Origin: an uncultured Prevotellaceae bacterium
GTDB taxonomy: Bacteria; Bacteroidota; Bacteroidia; Bacteroidales; Bacteroidaceae
Reading direction: 5' to 3'
Assembly: GCA_945827465.1 (NCBI GenBank)
Contig: CALZOH010000151.1
Span: 1 to 8,006, forward strand
DNA length: 8,006 nt
Shown: piece by piece, positions 6,701-8,006 of the stretch
How positions within the stretch are numbered: the stretch's first letter is position 1
How the letters are laid out: every line of letters starts with the position of its first letter
Translations under genes and position numbers: made by a program
The notes under the pieces: generated by a model
What the model was told of the DNA's origin: nothing
Databases searched by the model: none
The model's input: only the letters and a program-made list of their open reading frames with translations

Positions 6701-7177
6701 TCGGTTGTCAGCCATTCCCAAAAGAGAATTCTTCAGGCGATGCAATGCTCGCGCGCTGATCCGAGTGTCGAACCACTCGCCAATCATCATGAATTGGTCT
6801 GTCAGGCTGTCGAGCAAGTAGAACAAGAAACCGCCGACCCCACTACCGCAGGTATTCTCGGCAACCGTTTCTCGACCCGCTACCGCCTCGTTGACTTGCT
6901 CGACCATTATTATAAACAGGATATGAATATCTTCTATACAGCGGAGGACAAGGAAGACCTGAAACTCGCCATAGACGATATTTATAACTATCCGCTGCTT
7001 GATTCGGCAAAACTGACTATCGGGCAGATGTTGCGCCGAAACCAAAACAACGACGAAATTGTGCAGTATGTGCTCGACCTCCGCAAGAACGGCGCACTCT
7101 GCCGCCTCCCCGTAGAAGACAATGCCCATCGCGACCCGGTAATTGTCTGCTCTCTCGGTATGAAATACAATAAATAA
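3770..7177 (+). CDS. PLD-like nuclease fused to SNF2/HepA-type helicase (restriction subunit)
   Basis: An 1135-aa protein. The N-terminal part (about residues 1-215) is a phospholipase D-like nuclease domain with H149-A-K151, then GSSN (170-173) and the NGELNAEF block (182-189). The classical Asp of the HKD motif is not at its usual spacing (position 156 is His). One HxK motif suggests that it works as a dimer. Residues about 265-460 form helicase lobe 1: Walker A GDVVGLGKT (292-300), DESH (364-367), TATP (396-399). Lobe 2 (about 720-870) has VVVFTQYSD (739-747), ATDVLSEGQNLQ (802-813) and QRAGRVDRIGQ (832-842). A long insert separates the lobes, and an acidic stretch sits near 905-912. The C-terminal 250 residues have no motif I can name. 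The ATG at 3770 is the first possible start (an in-frame TAA is at 3761). The methylase gene follows by 9 nt. Expected role: ATP-driven translocation and cleavage of unmodified foreign DNA. The family and domains are clear; the restriction role is inferred from domains and context. Confidence 0.92.
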   Translation: MARIFDNIDLKFTQGLQDIITNTGVKRVDFCVGYFNLRGWDLIIDQIDNLPGDFVEEESARNPQFRVCRLLVGMHQPPEELTRWLYSSEDRTPDPEFVRSQKVKIARDFRRQLQLGLPTKKDELTLRRLSQQLKDGKVSVKLYLRHPLHAKLYIAHRPDDNFNKIMALMGSSNLTFSGLRGNGELNAEFADSDQSKKLADWFDDRWDDKFCIDIIKELIDAIDNSWAGMEDIPPYYIYLKTAYHLSEEARRGIKEFTLTPEFRSELFDFQQTAVKIAARHLRNDKRGGAMIGDVVGLGKTITACAIAKIYETTYASSTLIICPANLQEMWRKYARKYDLKVDIMSMARPIDVDNARYYRLIIIDESHNLRNGAKGSRYRNIKQLIDRQDSNVLLLTATPYNKDFSDLANQLRLFIDDDQDLGIRPETYIRNLGGERQFLQTHSETFIRSIAAFDKSDCVEDWNELMKLFLVRRTRTFIKENYAKIDPENGRRYLEFNDGSRSYFPDRIPKALKFETTPGDQYSRLYSDKMIEMMEALSLPRYGLTAFLNEEKAKEASVTEKGIIENLSRAGTQQMGFCKSTFFKRIDSCGFSFLLTLSRHILRNMVFIYALEHKLRLPIGDENQLPDDFIDDEDVNGNILGEEFSKNGLPVKDNLPKISTDLGEYMRRAEDYYTLIATKNNVGFIDSKYFKRTLKQQLKKDCETLIEMIKLCGEWQPTTDQKLNLLCEMLTTTHKDEKVVVFTQYSDTANYIYRELKHRGIKQLAVVTGGCENPTAEVEKFSPISNDRPDIPSEEQYRIIIATDVLSEGQNLQDCHIIVNFDLPWAIIRLIQRAGRVDRIGQKEDQIYCYSFFPADGVEKIISLRERLNNRINQNANIIGSDEIFFEGNEKNLRDMFNEKAGTLDDEDDGDVDLSSQAFQIWKNATDANPKLKEIIPQLQNMVYSTKAVEDVGSAGVITYTRTYNDFDVLTWLAPDGSVVSHSQKRILQAMQCSRADPSVEPLANHHELVCQAVEQVEQETADPTTAGILGNRFSTRYRLVDLLDHYYKQDMNIFYTAEDKEDLKLAIDDIYNYPLLDSAKLTIGQMLRRNQNNDEIVQYVLDLRKNGALCRLPVEDNAHRDPVIVCSLGMKYNK

Positions 7178-7186
7178 TTCCTTGCC

Positions 7187-8006
7187 ATGTTAAGAAAGCC
7201 TCAATTCTTCAATCTTATTCGCCAAGGCGATTTCAAGGAACTTTTTGTTTCGGAACTCGGCTGGAACCGCTATCGCGGTTATGCCCAGCTACCGCCCATT
7301 CTTGTCGATGAAAAGGAATATAACATCACCGCAATAGCTGAACGCAGCGGCTTTCAGGTATTATATTCCGAGGTCGATGAAATCCCCACACAACGCATAG
7401 CCAAAAAGATTGATACTAAACTGCGGCGACAGGCTCTCGACTACATCTGCATCTACCGCCTTCGCGACACCGCTCACGACCTTTGGGTCGTGCCGGTTCG
7501 CACTAACGAGAAACGCGACCTGGTTCTTGTGGAATATGACAACGCTAATGCCGAAGTCCTATACCAGAAAATCGACGGCATCACCTTTGAGCTCGATGAG
7601 GAAACGAATATCGTCGACCTCCGCTCGAAAGTACAGACAGCCTTTGCTGTCAACTCCGAGAAAATCACCAAAGATTTCTATGCGGGTTTCAAGAAAGAGC
7701 ATAAGGCATTTGTCGAGTTTATCAAGGGAATCGAGGGCACTGAGACTGCAGTAAAAGATCGCCAGTGGTATGCATCAGTAATGCTTAATCGCCTTATGTT
7801 CTGCTATTTTATTCAGAAGAAAGGCTTTTTTAATGATGATAAAGAATATTTGAAGAAGAAACTCGAATGGGTGCAACATGAGCGCGGCGAGGGCCATTTC
7901 TTTCGCTCGTTCTATATCGGTTTTCTCCGGGGATTATTTCATGACGGCCTGAACACACCTCGTCATGACAAAGAATTTGAAAAAATATACGGCCGCATTC
8001 CTTACT
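7187..8006 (+). CDS. Eco57I/type IIG-like N6-adenine DNA methyltransferase, N-terminal part (cut by window end)
   Basis: The reading frame begins at the ATG at 7187 (MLRKPQFFNLIRQ) and stays open for 273 codons to the window edge, so the 3' part is missing. Residues 158-214 carry the typical block ahead of the catalytic domain in Eco57I-type methylases: KITKDFYAGFKKEH, then YASVMLNRLMFCYFIQKKGF, followed by FYIGFLRGLFHDGLN (242-256). The SAM-binding FxGxG and catalytic NPPY motifs would lie beyond the window and cannot be checked. In the first 150 residues I see no clear PD-(D/E)xK nuclease motif where many type IIG enzymes have one, so cutting probably depends on the upstream PLD-helicase. 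It lies 9 nt after that gene and is almost surely in the same transcript. Likely role: methylation of adenine in a recognition site to protect host DNA. A BREX PglX-like protein is a related alternative. Confidence 0.82.
   Translation, partial: MLRKPQFFNLIRQGDFKELFVSELGWNRYRGYAQLPPILVDEKEYNITAIAERSGFQVLYSEVDEIPTQRIAKKIDTKLRRQALDYICIYRLRDTAHDLWVVPVRTNEKRDLVLVEYDNANAEVLYQKIDGITFELDEETNIVDLRSKVQTAFAVNSEKITKDFYAGFKKEHKAFVEFIKGIEGTETAVKDRQWYASVMLNRLMFCYFIQKKGFFNDDKEYLKKKLEWVQHERGEGHFFRSFYIGFLRGLFHDGLNTPRHDKEFEKIYGRIPY

Noticed and set aside
6236..7129. 297-codon minus-strand frame, and a similar 203-codon one at 4484-5095
   Set aside because: Both lie antisense within the helicase gene, whose motifs and family likeness are clear; these are shadow frames.

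Overview
The window looks like a Bacteroidales accessory region (a gut Bacteroides, Prevotella or Muribaculaceae relative). The evidence is two promoter-like sites with the Bacteroidota pattern TTTG or TTG, then 19 bases, then TAnnTTTG; genes without clear Shine-Dalgarno sequences; and protein families typical of Bacteroidales defence islands and integrative elements. The species cannot be fixed from the sequence.

Left part, minus strand: a tyrosine recombinase gene (2839 to 1427) is followed after 15 nt by a DUF1016/YhcG-type PDDEXK nuclease gene (1411 to 248). They share one apparent promoter at 2933-2902, so they form a two-gene integration and nuclease cassette. The nuclease gene carries two adjacent palindromes 36 bp apart. 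Beyond its end (56-213) lies a degenerate array of about eleven short direct repeats with a spacing close to one or two helical turns.

Middle, 2840-3769: no confident protein gene. It holds the integrase promoter, two near-identical inverted-repeat sites, a symmetric terminator on the plus strand (3078-3117) with no visible gene in front of it, a weak 63-codon reading frame, and then a plus-strand promoter (3363-3392). Right behind that promoter is a stretch of about 325 nt with strong RNA secondary structure. A 9-bp helix joins its 5' end to position 3632, there are 12-bp and 14-bp internal stems, and an intrinsic terminator candidate ends 47 nt before the next gene.

Right part, plus strand: a two-gene operon. 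The first gene (3770-7177) encodes a 1135-aa fusion of a phospholipase D-like nuclease domain with an SNF2/HepA-type SF2 helicase. Nine bases later begins the N-terminal 273 codons of an Eco57I/type IIG-like N6-adenine DNA methyltransferase, cut by the window edge. Together they look like a restriction-modification-type anti-phage system in which the PLD domain would cut, the helicase would translocate and the methylase would mark self DNA. Components resemble parts of DISARM (PLD protein, SNF2 helicase, adenine methylase), but the arrangement seen is a compact two-gene one. The structured element between promoter and operon is the most unusual part: it could be an attenuated 5' leader controlling the system, or a separate small RNA.
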